Positions 45,277-54,813 of a stretch of 64,000 bases of DNA are shown here, one piece after another. Location: contig NZ_JACUUB010000004.1 of NCBI RefSeq assembly GCF_014859525.1, positions 34,947 to 98,946 of the forward strand, given 5' to 3'. Both the position numbers and the translations under genes were made by a program. Under the pieces are notes generated by a model. It was not told the origin of the DNA and ran no database searches. It saw nothing but the letters and a program-made list of their open reading frames with translations. The stretch comes from Marinobacter sp. Its GTDB lineage: Bacteria; Pseudomonadota; Gammaproteobacteria; Pseudomonadales; Oleiphilaceae. Position 1 is the stretch's first letter, and the number at the start of each line of letters is the position of its first letter.

Positions 45277-47718
45277 ATGGTTTCCAGTAACAAAGAAGGA
45301 CGGGACCCTCACGCCGAGCGCGAGGCCCAGAAGTACGATAATCCGATCCAGAGTCGGGAATTTATTCTCAATCACCTGAAAGAGCGTGGTGCGCCGGCTA
45401 CCCATGAGACCTTGTGTCAGGAGCTGGGGCAAAGTTCTGAAGAAGGTATTGAGGCCTTGCGCAGGCGCCTTATCGCCATGTGTCGCGACGGTCAGTTGAT
45501 CTGCAATCGCCGGGATGCATTTTTGCCCATAGAAGAGGCTGAGTTGGTCACGGGCAAGATTGTCGGGCACCGGGATGGCTTCGGGTTTTTGATTCCTGAT
45601 GACGGCGGCTCGGACCTGTTCCTGACGGCGCGTCAGATGCGTCAGGTGTTTCACGGTGACCGGGTAGCCGCCCGGGTTGATCGGGTGGATGATCGTGGTC
45701 GTCGTGAGGGTGTCATTGTCGAGGTGCTGGAATACCGCACGCAGCAGACCGTCGGCCGGTTCTTCAAAGAAAGCGGCATAGCCTTCGTGGTGCCAGAGAA
45801 TGCGCGCATCAACCATGAGATTCTGGTGCCAGATGAGCACGCTGGTAAGGCTGTGCACGGTCAGTATGTGGTCGTGGAAATTATGCGCCAGCCCACGGTG
45901 CGCACCCAGCCCACGGGCCGCATACTGGAAGTGCTCGGGGAGCACATGGCGCCTGGAATGGAAATCGACGTGGCTATCCGCGCCTATGACATTCCTCACA
46001 GCTGGCCATCTGCGGTGGGTGAGCAAACCTCGGGTATCGCCGAAGAGGTCACTGAAAAAGACAAGGCGAACCGGGTAGATATCCGCAATATGCGCCTGGT
46101 CACTATTGACGATGAAACAGCCCGGGATTTTGACGACGCGATATATTGCGAGCCACGCCCCCGCGGCGGGTATCGACTGGTGGTCGCCATTGCCGATGTG
46201 TCCCATTACGTGCGCCCGGGTTCGCCGCTGGATGAAGAGGCTATCCAGCGTGGCAACTCGGTGTACTTTCCGGACCATGTTGTTCCGATGCTGCCGGAGA
46301 AGCTCTCCAACGGTCTGTGCTCGCTGAATCCGGGTGTGGATCGGTTGTGTATGGTGGCCGACATGACCATCAGCGCTGCTGGTAATATCAGTGGCTACAC
46401 CTTTTATCAGGCGGTGATGCGCAGCCATGCACGGCTGACCTATAACAAGGTTAGCGCCATGCTGGAGCACCCCGACACAGAGCAGGGTTACAAGCTGAGT
46501 GCCCATTACGCAGATTTGCTGCCGCACCTGCACAACCTTTACGAGCTCTACAAACTGCTTCGTCGTGCGCGTACCGAGCGGGGCGCCATCGATTTTGAAA
46601 CCACGGAAACCAAGATCGTTTTTGACGCTGAGCGCAAGATTGAAGAAATTGTGCCGGTGCACCGCAACGACGCCCACAAGATTGTTGAAGAGTGCATGTT
46701 GTGCGCCAACGTGGCCACGGCCCGATTCCTCAGAAAGCATGAGGTGCCTTCGCTGTATCGGGTGCACGATGGGCCTTCTGAAGAGCGTTTGAGCAATCTC
46801 CGGCTGTTCCTCGGCGAACTGGGGCTTCAGTTGGGCGGTGGTGACAAGCCGACATCGGCCGATTACCAGCAGCTTCTGGCCCAGGTGGCCGACCGCGCAG
46901 ACGCCAATGTCATCCAGATGGTGATGTTGCGATCGCTGAGTCAGGCGGTGTACAGCCCGGAAGAGGGCGGTCATTTTGGTCTTGGCTTTGCCAGCTATGC
47001 TCACTTCACCTCGCCGATCCGGCGTTACCCGGACCTGATTGTGCATCGGGGCATCAAATCCCGGATTCATAATCCGGATGTGCAGAAGGATGTGGTCTCG
47101 CCCAAGGTGTCTGATTCCGAGCTGGCGGTGTATCCCTACGATTTCGCTAAAGTGAAACAGCTGGGTGAGCACTGTTCGATGACCGAGCGGCGCGCCGATG
47201 ATGCAACGCGCGATGTCATGGCATGGCTCAAGTGCGAATTCCTTCGGGATCACGTGGGCCAGGAGCACGACGGTGTTATTGCTGCGGTGACGCCTTTCGG
47301 TTTCTTTGTGGAGCTGTCAGAAATCTACATCGAAGGTCTTGTGCATGTGTCGACCTTGAGTGGTGACTACTTCCATCACGATGCGGCCAAGCATCGGATG
47401 ATTGGTGAGCGCACGGCGGTGAGCTTCCGCCTGGGTGATGAAGTGCGGGTGCGGGTTGTTCGGGTAGGCATGGAAGACCGGAAAATTGACCTGGAGCTGG
47501 TCAGCACACCGAAAAAGCGCACCGAAGACCGTGATGCCCTGGACCTCTCCAAGCGCGAAACCCGTAATAAGGGTGATCGAGCGGGTAAAGGTGGCAAGCG
47601 AGGCAAATCCGGAAGCGCCAAAGACAGGCTGGCGTCAGAAGCCGCCAGAGAAGCGTCCCGGAGTGCCGGCAAAGGTAAGCCGTCTGCCTCGGGCAGAAAG
47701 CGCAAAAGCCGATCGTGA
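45277..47718 (+). CDS. rnr: Ribonuclease R
   Basis: RNase R is a 3'-5' exoribonuclease that degrades structured RNA and defective rRNA. From the ATG at 45277, which has AAGGAT upstream, the protein is 813 residues, the same as in E. coli; an ATG five codons earlier is also open. In order it has a winged-helix N-terminus (REFILNHLKERGAPATHETL), cold-shock domains, the RNB domain with catalytic aspartates in DDETARDFDDAIYCE, SYAHFTSPIRRYPDLIVHR, an S1 domain (GVIAAVTPFGFFVELSE) and a lysine/arginine-rich tail of about 70 residues. rlmB follows after 25 bases, as in E. coli. Confidence 0.97.
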   Translation: MVSSNKEGRDPHAEREAQKYDNPIQSREFILNHLKERGAPATHETLCQELGQSSEEGIEALRRRLIAMCRDGQLICNRRDAFLPIEEAELVTGKIVGHRDGFGFLIPDDGGSDLFLTARQMRQVFHGDRVAARVDRVDDRGRREGVIVEVLEYRTQQTVGRFFKESGIAFVVPENARINHEILVPDEHAGKAVHGQYVVVEIMRQPTVRTQPTGRILEVLGEHMAPGMEIDVAIRAYDIPHSWPSAVGEQTSGIAEEVTEKDKANRVDIRNMRLVTIDDETARDFDDAIYCEPRPRGGYRLVVAIADVSHYVRPGSPLDEEAIQRGNSVYFPDHVVPMLPEKLSNGLCSLNPGVDRLCMVADMTISAAGNISGYTFYQAVMRSHARLTYNKVSAMLEHPDTEQGYKLSAHYADLLPHLHNLYELYKLLRRARTERGAIDFETTETKIVFDAERKIEEIVPVHRNDAHKIVEECMLCANVATARFLRKHEVPSLYRVHDGPSEERLSNLRLFLGELGLQLGGGDKPTSADYQQLLAQVADRADANVIQMVMLRSLSQAVYSPEEGGHFGLGFASYAHFTSPIRRYPDLIVHRGIKSRIHNPDVQKDVVSPKVSDSELAVYPYDFAKVKQLGEHCSMTERRADDATRDVMAWLKCEFLRDHVGQEHDGVIAAVTPFGFFVELSEIYIEGLVHVSTLSGDYFHHDAAKHRMIGERTAVSFRLGDEVRVRVVRVGMEDRKIDLELVSTPKKRTEDRDALDLSKRETRNKGDRAGKGGKRGKSGSAKDRLASEAAREASRSAGKGKPSASGRKRKSRS

Positions 47719-47743
47719 TTCGTTGCACAGGAAGTAATCGTTA

Positions 47744-48481
47744 GTGTCTCATGAATATGTATTTGGCTGGCATGCTGTGGATGCGGTGCTCAAGCGAGAG
47801 CCGGAGCGGCTGCAGCAGGTCTGGATTCAGACCGGTCGTCAGGATAAGCGTGTAAAGTCGGTAACCGATGCGCTCGATGGTTTGGGTGTGCGCTGGAAGG
47901 TGGTGCATCGCAGGGAACTGGATGAGCGGGTTGGTGGCGTCCACCAGGGTGTGGTGGCGGCGGTCAGCGAAAGCCGTGAATGGACCGAGGCGGACCTGAT
48001 GGCTCAGTTGGCGGCCAGTAACAAGCCGCCGTTTCTGCTGGTTCTGGATGGTGTGACCGACCCCCATAACCTGGGCGCCTGCCTGCGCACGGCCGATGCC
48101 GTTGGGGTGCAGGCGGTGATTGTGCCGAAAGACAAGTCTGCTTCATTGACACCGGTGGCCAGAAAAGTGGCCTGTGGCGCGGCAGAGACCGTGCCCTTTG
48201 TCAGAGTGACCAACCTCGCCCGGTTTCTGCGAGAGCTGAAAGATCAGGGTGTCTGGCTGATCGGAACCGCCGGGGAGTCTGACGCCAGTCTGTATCAGGC
48301 TGATTTCAAAGGCCCGGTGGCTTTGGTTATGGGTGCAGAAGGCAAGGGCATGCGCAGGCTGACGCGTGAGCACTGCGATCAGTTGGTCAACATTCCCATG
48401 CAGGGGCATGTTGATAGTTTGAATGTGTCGGTGGCGACCGGCGTCTGCCTGTATGAGGCCCTGCGCCAGCGGCTCGGTTAA
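47744..48481 (+). CDS. rlmB: 23S rRNA 2'-O-ribose G2251 methyltransferase RlmB
   Basis: RlmB methylates the ribose of G2251 in the ribosomal P loop. The 245-residue protein has an N-terminal substrate-binding domain and a C-terminal SPOUT knot with LDGVTDPHNLGACLRTADA, LVMGAEGKGMRRLT and IPMQGHVDSLNVSVATGVCL. The start is GTG preceded by AGGAAG at a somewhat long spacing. The gene is probably co-transcribed with rnr. Confidence 0.96.
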   Translation: MSHEYVFGWHAVDAVLKREPERLQQVWIQTGRQDKRVKSVTDALDGLGVRWKVVHRRELDERVGGVHQGVVAAVSESREWTEADLMAQLAASNKPPFLLVLDGVTDPHNLGACLRTADAVGVQAVIVPKDKSASLTPVARKVACGAAETVPFVRVTNLARFLRELKDQGVWLIGTAGESDASLYQADFKGPVALVMGAEGKGMRRLTREHCDQLVNIPMQGHVDSLNVSVATGVCLYEALRQRLG

Positions 48482-48518
48482 GTCTTGCACAACCTCCCCC
48501 ATGCGCATAGAATACGTG

Positions 48519-48536
48519 ACCCCTTTTGCGAGGGGT
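48519..48536 (+). terminator. Possible Rho-independent terminator after rlmB
   Basis: ACCCCT (48519-48524) pairs with AGGGGT (48531-48536) around TTTGCG, followed by GGTTTTGT. The stem is short, so strength is uncertain. It lies 38 bases past the rlmB stop and well before the rpsF leader. Confidence 0.45.
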
Positions 48537-48660
48537 GGTTTTGTATTGTCTGAAGTCAGGTGTGCAAGATCTCGCTTTTGGCGGGGCCGTCTTTGATAAG
48601 GTCTTGCCGCTAAAGCAAAAGAAGCCGGCAGCTTTGCTGTCACCTCCTTGCTTTCATGCT

Positions 48661-48690
48661 CGGGAACGGGGCTTACCGCGCCCGCCGCAG
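48661..48690 (+). ncRNA. Candidate S6:S18-binding leader element of the rpsF operon
   Basis: The 240-base gap before rpsF holds a GC-rich segment, GGGCTTACCGCGCCC (48669-48683), in which GGGC pairs with GCCC and an ACCG run is left unpaired. The conserved leader bound by the S6:S18 complex is a hairpin exposing a CCG triplet upstream of rpsF, so this is a reasonable match in place and sequence. I could not check it against the covariance model. Confidence 0.35.
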
Positions 48691-48721
48691 AAGGAAGCTG
48701 TTCAAACCGTAGGGAGAACTC

Positions 48722-49138
48722 ATGCGTCACTACGAAATCGTATTTATGGTACATCCGGATCAGAGCGAGCAGGTGCCCGCTATGATCGAGCGTTATACCA
48801 GCGTCATCACTGAAGATGGCGGCAAGGTACATCGCCTGGAAGATTGGGGCCGTCGTCACCTGGCTTACCCGATCAACAAGATTCACAAAGCTCACTACGT
48901 GCTGATGAACGCTGAATGTTCACAAGCCGCTATGGACGAGCTGACTCATAACTTCCGGTTCAACGATGCCATCATCCGCGAACTGATTCTGCGTCGTGAC
49001 GAGGCGGTTACTGACATGTCTCCGATGAAGGCCGCCGAGTCCCGTGAGGACCGTCGTTCTGGCGGGGATGAGCGTCCACGTCGTTCAGCCGATTCTGACA
49101 ATCGTCAGAGCGATGATTCCCAGGACGAAGAAGAGTAA
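48722..49138 (+). CDS. rpsF: 30S ribosomal protein S6
   Basis: S6 binds the central domain of 16S rRNA as a dimer with S18. The 138-residue protein starts [20 protein letters not shown] and contains [22 protein letters not shown]; the C-terminal tail after residue 100 is charged and low in complexity, ending in DSQDEEE, as in other Gammaproteobacteria, where it receives glutamate residues from RimK. GTAGGGAGAA precedes the ATG. It leads the rpsF-rpsR-DUF2232-rplI operon. Confidence 0.98.
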   Translation: MRHYEIVFMVHPDQSEQVPAMIERYTSVITEDGGKVHRLEDWGRRHLAYPINKIHKAHYVLMNAECSQAAMDELTHNFRFNDAIIRELILRRDEAVTDMSPMKAAESREDRRSGGDERPRRSADSDNRQSDDSQDEEE

Positions 49139-49162
49139 TTAACCGGAGTTAGGAGTTACGTT

Positions 49163-49393
49163 ATGGCTCGTTTTTTCAGACGTCGTAAATTCTGCCGTTT
49201 CACGGCAGAAGGTGTTAAAGAGATCGATTACAAGGATCTCGACACCCTGAAAGGCTACATCACTGAAACCGGCAAAATCGTGCCCAGCCGTATTACCGGC
49301 ACCAAAGCACGTTATCAGCGTCAGCTGGCTACCGCTATCAAGCGCGCCCGCTACCTGGCACTGCTGCCGTATACGGATAGCCACGACCACTAA
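49163..49393 (+). CDS. rpsR: 30S ribosomal protein S18
   Basis: S18 pairs with S6 on the platform of the small subunit. The 76-residue protein begins [20 protein letters not shown] and has [33 protein letters not shown]. Length and sequence are standard. It sits 24 bases after rpsF. priB, found between these genes in E. coli, is absent. Confidence 0.98.
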   Translation: MARFFRRRKFCRFTAEGVKEIDYKDLDTLKGYITETGKIVPSRITGTKARYQRQLATAIKRARYLALLPYTDSHDH

Positions 49394-49418
49394 GTACAGA
49401 CAGACAGGACCCGGGACC

Positions 49419-50285
49419 ATGCGTGCACTGGCACAATTTGTAATGCGCGGTCCCCTGCAGGCCGGCGGGGTTGCCGCAGTTACCACTGCAGTACCTCTGT
49501 TGTTCTGGATTGGCGCAGCGGTTATTGGCCTGGTCATTCTGAGACTGGGTATCCGGCAGGGGCTGAACATCGGCCTGTGGGCATTAATGCCCGCGTTGGG
49601 TTGGGCCGTTTACGGTCAGGATCCGACATCGCTGGTGGTGTTGCTGCAGGTGATGCTGATGGCATCTATTCTCAGAACAACGCATGCCTGGGAGAGAGCA
49701 CTGTTGTCTGGTGCTTTTCTGGCCATACTGACCGGGTTGTTGTTGCCCGTGATGTATCCGGCGCTGCTGGACGAACTGGTTCAGGCGGGTGTCGGGTTTT
49801 ACGAGCAATACAATGCCGAAGTGGCCCGGTCTTTGGGCAGCGATCTTGAGCTGATCATCCGGGACACCATGAACGCAAGTATGGCAGGCACTTACTTCGC
49901 CACAGCGATCGGTATGACGATGCTGGCGAGGGCATGGCAGGCGGGGCTTTATAACCCCGGTGGATTCCGCAAGGAATTTCATGCCCTGCGGTTGTCGCCA
50001 GCGATTGCGGTTGTGTGTGTGATCACCATGGTGATGGGCCCGGTATTGGGGCTTAACTCCATGCTTCTGGTCTGGGCGGCGGGAACTCCGTTGTTCATTG
50101 CAGGACTGGCGGTGGTCCACGGTGCGGTTGGTCGTAAGCAGTGGAGTGGCAACTGGCTGGCAATGTTTTACATTGCGCTGGTGCTGCTGGGTCCAAGTCT
50201 GATGATGCTGTTATTGGTTCTGGCTTTTGTGGATAGCTGGCTGGATATCCGGGGGCGCATAAAGCCCGCCGGGCCGGCTGAATAA
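49419..50285 (+). CDS. DUF2232 (YybS-like) membrane protein
   Basis: The 288-residue protein has about eight membrane helices and no recognised catalytic motif. Its place between rpsR and rplI, its length and its hydrophobic pattern match the DUF2232 (YybS-related) proteins at the same position in Pseudomonas. The function is not known. Spacing of 25 and 20 bases to its neighbours makes it part of the ribosomal operon. Confidence 0.85.
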   Translation: MRALAQFVMRGPLQAGGVAAVTTAVPLLFWIGAAVIGLVILRLGIRQGLNIGLWALMPALGWAVYGQDPTSLVVLLQVMLMASILRTTHAWERALLSGAFLAILTGLLLPVMYPALLDELVQAGVGFYEQYNAEVARSLGSDLELIIRDTMNASMAGTYFATAIGMTMLARAWQAGLYNPGGFRKEFHALRLSPAIAVVCVITMVMGPVLGLNSMLLVWAAGTPLFIAGLAVVHGAVGRKQWSGNWLAMFYIALVLLGPSLMMLLLVLAFVDSWLDIRGRIKPAGPAE

Positions 50286-50305
50286 AGCACGAAGAGGTTA
50301 ACGAG

Positions 50306-50752
50306 ATGGAAGTTATTCTGCTCGAGAAAGTAGCAAACCTTGGCTCTCTGGGCGACAAGGTAAAAGTTAAGGCCGGTTACGGTCGTAATTTCCTGCTGCC
50401 GTATGGCAAAGCTGTTCCTGCCACGGCCGCAAACGTACAGGCGTTCGAAGAGCGTCGCGCTGAGCTGGAAAAAGTGGCCGCTGAAAAGCTGGCAACTGCC
50501 CAGGCTCGCGCTGAAGCTCTGGAAGGTGCATCCTTCACCATCACCTCCAAGGCTGGTGAAGAAGGCAAGCTGTTCGGCTCTATTGGTGTTCGTGATGTTG
50601 CAGAAGTTGTTTCTGCTGGCGGCACCGAGGTCGAGAAGAGCGAGGTTCGTCTGCCAGAAGGCCCGCTGCGGGTTACCGGTGAGTACGACATCGAGCTGCA
50701 GCTGCACTCAGACGTTGAAGTGACCATCAAGCTGGCGGTTGTTGCCGAGTAA
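50306..50752 (+). CDS. rplI: 50S ribosomal protein L9
   Basis: L9 binds 23S rRNA near the L1 stalk and helps maintain reading frame. The 148-residue protein has the N-terminal signature [19 protein letters not shown] with [16 protein letters not shown], a long connecting helix and the C-terminal domain. It ends the operon and is followed by a strong terminator. Confidence 0.98.
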   Translation: MEVILLEKVANLGSLGDKVKVKAGYGRNFLLPYGKAVPATAANVQAFEERRAELEKVAAEKLATAQARAEALEGASFTITSKAGEEGKLFGSIGVRDVAEVVSAGGTEVEKSEVRLPEGPLRVTGEYDIELQLHSDVEVTIKLAVVAE

Positions 50753-50812
50753 TCGGTCGCCACGATTTGTTGATCATTTAGAATGATAAGGCCCTTGGCG
50801 TTAGCATTCTGA

Positions 50813-50847
50813 AACGGGCCCGAGCCGGAAACGGTTTCGGGCCCGTT
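50813..50847 (+). terminator. Rho-independent terminator of the rpsF-rplI operon
   Basis: AACGGGCCCGA (50813-50823) pairs with TCGGGCCCGTT (50837-50847). The stem continues with a G-T pair, a bulge and CCG/CGG, closed by a GAAA tetraloop. GCTTTCT follows. It lies 60 bases past rplI and before dnaB. Confidence 0.85.
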
Positions 50848-50901
50848 GCTTTCTGGTATTCTTGTCCTCCTGTTTAATCATTTCATACTTGTCTGGTGTT
50901 T

Positions 50902-52308
50902 ATGGCGAACCCCACGTTCAAATCTGCGTCAATTGATCCGGAAACCAGTCGCATCAAGGTGCCCCCTCACTCTGTAGAGGCGGAACAAGCGGTGCTTGGC
51001 GGTCTGATGCTGGACAATCGGCGGTTTGATGAGATCTCCGAGATTATTTCGGCGGTGGACTTCTATCGTCAGGATCACAAGCTGATCTTTGGTGCGGTGG
51101 AACGTCTCGCCAGTGAGAATGAGCCGCTTGACGTTGTCACGCTTGCTGAATTTCTTGAGCGTGCCGGTGACATCGAAGATGCCGGGGGCTTGCCTTACCT
51201 GGCTGAGTTGGCGGAGAAAACACCGGGTGCCTCTAACATCAAAGCGTATGCCGAGATCGTCAAGGAACGGTCAATTCTGCGTCAGCTTTTGGTTGTTTCC
51301 GGGGCCATATCAGACTCTGCATTTAATCCTCAGGGTCGCAAAAGCGCAGAAATACTGGACGAAGCTGAGCGTAGCGTATTCCAGATTGCAGAATCCCGTA
51401 ACAAAGAAGGCTCCGGGCCCAAGTCGATCAACCCGATTCTTGCCACGGCGTTGAGTCGTATCGAGGAGTTGTTTGAGTCTGGTGAGCAGACTACCGGCCT
51501 GACCACCGGCTTCAGGGATCTGGATGACCAGACCTCGGGTATGCAGCCGGCCGATTTGATCATCGTGGCAGGGCGGCCCTCGATGGGTAAGACCACCTTT
51601 GCCATGAACATCGTTGAGAACGCCCTGATCAGTACCAGCACACCGATCCTGGTGTTCAGTATGGAAATGCCCGCAGATGCGCTGGCCATGCGTATGTTGT
51701 CATCGCTCGGACGTATCGATCAGTCCAAGGTGCGCAGCGGTAAGCTGGATGAAGACGACTGGCCCCGCCTGACGTCTGCGGTCAGTCTGCTCAAAGACAA
51801 GCCGCTCTACATTGACGACACCCCTGGCCTGAGCCCTACCGAGATGCGCTCCCGGGCCAGGCGAGTTGCCCGGGAAAACGATGGCAAGATCGGCCTGATC
51901 ATGGTCGATTATCTGCAGCTGATGCGGGTGCCCGGTAACTCCGAAGGCCGTACCGCAGAAATTTCAGAAATTTCACGCTCTCTCAAGGGGATTGCAAAAG
52001 AGCTGAGCTGCCCGGTAGTGGCGTTGTCCCAGCTCAACCGAAGCCTGGAGCAGCGGCCCAACAAACGGCCGATCAACTCGGATCTCCGTGAGTCGGGTGC
52101 GATCGAGCAGGACGCAGACGTCATCATGTTCGTATATCGTGATGAGGTCTACAACGAAGACACCCAGGACAAGGGCATTGCCGAAATCATTATCGGTAAG
52201 CAGCGGAACGGTCCGATCGGCACCATCCGCTTGGCGTTTATTGGCAAATACACCAAATTTGAAGACCTGGCGCACGGGGATTACGGAGATTACGGTGGGG
52301 ATTATTAA
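50902..52308 (+). CDS. dnaB: Replicative DNA helicase DnaB
   Basis: DnaB is the hexameric 5'-3' helicase at the replication fork. The 468-residue protein has the N-terminal DnaG-interacting domain (PPHSVEAEQAVLGGLMLDN) and a RecA-fold domain with GRPSMGKTTFAMN (Walker A), MVDYLQLMR (Walker B) and SDLRESGAIEQDADVIMFVYR. No intein is present. An in-frame GTG at 50896 is also possible. Its TAA shares a base with the alr start, so the two are coupled. Confidence 0.97.
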   Translation: MANPTFKSASIDPETSRIKVPPHSVEAEQAVLGGLMLDNRRFDEISEIISAVDFYRQDHKLIFGAVERLASENEPLDVVTLAEFLERAGDIEDAGGLPYLAELAEKTPGASNIKAYAEIVKERSILRQLLVVSGAISDSAFNPQGRKSAEILDEAERSVFQIAESRNKEGSGPKSINPILATALSRIEELFESGEQTTGLTTGFRDLDDQTSGMQPADLIIVAGRPSMGKTTFAMNIVENALISTSTPILVFSMEMPADALAMRMLSSLGRIDQSKVRSGKLDEDDWPRLTSAVSLLKDKPLYIDDTPGLSPTEMRSRARRVARENDGKIGLIMVDYLQLMRVPGNSEGRTAEISEISRSLKGIAKELSCPVVALSQLNRSLEQRPNKRPINSDLRESGAIEQDADVIMFVYRDEVYNEDTQDKGIAEIIIGKQRNGPIGTIRLAFIGKYTKFEDLAHGDYGDYGGDY

Positions 52309-53384
52309 TGCCGCGCAGTACTGTCGCCCATATCGATCTTGACGCGCTCCGATTCAACTATCGGCTCGCCCGCGAAAAGGCCGGTATCGCCCGGACTATG
52401 GCAGTCATCAAAGCTGACGGGTACGGCCATGGGATTACAGCCGTTGCCAGTGCGCTGGCAAATGATGCGGAAAAGTACGCTGTTGCCTGTATTGAAGAGG
52501 CCTTTGCTATCCGCAATAGCGGTCTGACCCAGCCAGTGGTGTTATTGCAGGGTGTTCATGCCCGTGGTGACCTGGCTGACTGCCAGGCGCAAGGGTTTGA
52601 GCCGGTGCTGCACAGTACCCAACAATTGCAGTGGCTTGCCGCTGGCGGTCCGACACCAACATTTTGGTTAAAGGTGAACACGGGGATGAACCGGCTGGGT
52701 TTTCGCCCTGACGAGCTTCCGGCCCTGATGAACACGTTGGATGCCGGGGGGCAACGGGCCCAGCTGTTGGGTTTTGTTACTCACTTCGCCTGTGCTGACG
52801 ATCTCGAGAGCCCGATGACCGACGAGCAAACCCGGTGTTTTGACGCTGCCACGGCGGCCTGGCCTGATCTGATGCGCAGTGTGGGCAACTCTGCTGCGCA
52901 TTTTCGTGCCGGGCAGTGCCTCTATGACTGGAGCCGCCCCGGGATTATGTTGTATGGAGCGTCGCCGATGATTGGTGCAACCGGCGCAGAGCTGGGCTTG
53001 CGGGCGGTCATGACACTGCAGGCACCGTTAATCAGCACCCGCATGGTCCGTGCTGGAGAATCCGTGGGTTACGGTGCCAGCTGGGTGGCGGAGACCGACA
53101 CCCGGATGGGCATGGTGGCCATCGGCTACGGTGACGGCTACCCTCGCCATGCCGGCACCGGCACGCCCGCTGCGATTGGTGGCCAGCGTGTTCGCCTGCT
53201 TGGGCGGGTATCGATGGATATGCTGGCAGTAGACCTGACCAAAGCGCCAGAGGCCCGTGAAGGAGATGCGGTAGAGCTCTGGGGGCCGACGGTGGGCGTG
53301 GATGAAGTGGCAGCCTGTGCCGGCACGATAGGGTACGAACTGTTGACCGGCGTTACCGCAAGGGTGCCCAGAATCTGTCTTTGA
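52308..53384 (+). CDS. alr: Alanine racemase
   Basis: Alr makes D-alanine for peptidoglycan with pyridoxal phosphate. The 358-residue protein has the PLP lysine Lys35 in AVIKADGYGHG and the second catalytic base Tyr255 in GYGASWV, together with HFACADD and GRVSMDMLAVDLT. The start overlaps the dnaB stop by one base. The dnaB-alr order is common in Gammaproteobacteria. Confidence 0.97.
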   Translation: MPRSTVAHIDLDALRFNYRLAREKAGIARTMAVIKADGYGHGITAVASALANDAEKYAVACIEEAFAIRNSGLTQPVVLLQGVHARGDLADCQAQGFEPVLHSTQQLQWLAAGGPTPTFWLKVNTGMNRLGFRPDELPALMNTLDAGGQRAQLLGFVTHFACADDLESPMTDEQTRCFDAATAAWPDLMRSVGNSAAHFRAGQCLYDWSRPGIMLYGASPMIGATGAELGLRAVMTLQAPLISTRMVRAGESVGYGASWVAETDTRMGMVAIGYGDGYPRHAGTGTPAAIGGQRVRLLGRVSMDMLAVDLTKAPEAREGDAVELWGPTVGVDEVAACAGTIGYELLTGVTARVPRICL

Positions 53385-53414
53385 TCGACAGCTCCCGGGC
53401 CGTCCTGGATGGAG

Positions 53415-53771
53415 TCAGTGGGTTTCAGGTTCGTGGATGATTTCTTCAATAAAATCGAGAATGGCAGCCAGGCTGCGGTCATCCAGCTTCTTCAGTACCT
53501 TGTGAACGACCATTTTGCTGCCCTTGAGCATGCTGCCGATACCCATTTTGGCCATGCCCATCATCATGCTGCCGGCGTTAAGACGGCGCAGAGGCTCCAG
53601 AAAAAAGAAATCGAGGCCTTGTTCGGTCAGCTCTACAATCAGGTCGAACAGTTTGTCGATGGCTTGTTTATCGGCTTTGCCGCGTTCCTTCAGCTCGCAG
53701 ACGGTATACAGGGCTCGTGTGCGCAGCTCGTCAGGAATGGGGGCCACGATGTGGCTTTGTTGTTTCAGCAT
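53415..53771 (-). CDS. Hypothetical protein with a Met/Gly-rich centre
   Basis: I do not recognise this 118-residue protein. It begins MLKQQSHIVAPIPDELRTRA, has a helical first half and then a Met- and Gly-rich stretch, NAGSMMMGMAKMGIGSMLKG, followed by a charged C-terminal helix ending DFIEEIIHEPETH. AGGAACC precedes the ATG. The hydrophobic centre could insert in a membrane or fold back as a hairpin; neither is proven. It converges on alr, 30 bases apart. Confidence 0.72.
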   Translation of the reverse strand: MLKQQSHIVAPIPDELRTRALYTVCELKERGKADKQAIDKLFDLIVELTEQGLDFFFLEPLRRLNAGSMMMGMAKMGIGSMLKGSKMVVHKVLKKLDDRSLAAILDFIEEIIHEPETH

Positions 53772-53928
53772 AGAGGTTCCTGTTGTTGTATGCTCGTCAG
53801 TGAGACTTCTTTTTAACACCGGCGTTTCAGGCTGCATGATAGTGCAGCAAATCCGTTGTCCGAGCCATTGGCCTGGGTGATGGATTGCGCCCGTCACATC
53901 AGTGATATTCCGGAGGCGGTGATTTAAC

Positions 53929-54813
53929 GTGCATGTACTTGTGGTTCACGACTATGGCCCGCTGGGCAAGGTGCTTCTGGAGCGGCTGCGCAACACGCAT
54001 CTACAGGTCAGCCCGTTGCTGGTGAGCGACCCGGCCAATGTTGATTTGCATGCCTTGGAAAGCTGGATTCCGGGCGATACCGAGCTCATCGTTAACGCAC
54101 TCTGGCTGGTGAATCCGGAAAAGGCCGAGCGCGATCGCGAGGCGACCCATCAGGTGGCCTTTTCACTACCCTTGGCGCTGGCGGAGTACGCCCGTGATAA
54201 GGCAATGGCGCTGATTCAGTTGTCGTCCTGTTATGTGTTTGATGGCCGAAAACAAGCGGCCTACATAGCATCTAACCCAGGCCAGCCGATGAATGAATTA
54301 GGTCGATGGCAGTGGGAGTGTGAGCAGGCGCTACGAACGATTTTGCCGAGGCACATCATTCTTCGAACGGGCTGGAGTCTTGCTCGTTTTGTTCAGAAGG
54401 TTCAGAAGAGCGCGACCGGCAGTGACGGGCTGTTTTTGCCTGGCCGTTGTCTGGGGCAGCCGGTCGCAGTGCAAGACCTGGCTCGTGTGATTACCGCCGT
54501 AGTGTTGCAGGTAGACTGCGGAGCCGAAGCATGGGGCACCTATCAGTACGCCGGCGCTGAGGAAGTCAATCTTTACGAACTTGGGCTGGCGATTACCGGG
54601 ATGCCTGGCATTCCTGAAGGCATCCGGATTGTTGATGAGGTGCCGGATTGGGCGCATCTGGAGCCGGTGAACACCACGATGGTGTGCAGCAAAATCAAGA
54701 ATACGTTTGGGATCAAACAGTTGCCGTGGCGAACCTGGTTGTTGGAAGAAGTGGCTCTGCTGAAGGCAAGAGCAGACGTTTCTCAACAAAAAGAGCCGGC
54801 GAGTCCCTCCTGA
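53929..54813 (+). CDS. RmlD-like sugar-nucleotide reductase fold protein lacking the catalytic Tyr/Lys pair
   Basis: The 294-residue protein has the fold and segment order of dTDP-4-dehydrorhamnose reductase: a degenerate N-terminal nucleotide loop (VHDYGPLGKVLLERL), SSCYVFDG at 99-106 where RmlD has STDYVFDG, and NELGRWQWECEQA at 122-134 where RmlD has NVYGRSKLAGEQA. Thus Tyr and Lys of the YxxxK pair are Leu124 and Gln128, and the helper Asp is Cys101. Reductase activity is not expected; a binding or regulatory role resembling the MAT2B type is possible. No rhamnose genes are nearby. The start is GTG. The stop lies inside a terminator shared with anr. Confidence 0.78.
   Translation: MHVLVVHDYGPLGKVLLERLRNTHLQVSPLLVSDPANVDLHALESWIPGDTELIVNALWLVNPEKAERDREATHQVAFSLPLALAEYARDKAMALIQLSSCYVFDGRKQAAYIASNPGQPMNELGRWQWECEQALRTILPRHIILRTGWSLARFVQKVQKSATGSDGLFLPGRCLGQPVAVQDLARVITAVVLQVDCGAEAWGTYQYAGAEEVNLYELGLAITGMPGIPEGIRIVDEVPDWAHLEPVNTTMVCSKIKNTFGIKQLPWRTWLLEEVALLKARADVSQQKEPASPS

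Noticed and set aside
45124..47268. 714-codon open frame antisense to rnr
   Set aside because: It is a shadow of RNase R codon usage. It has no ribosome site or family signature.
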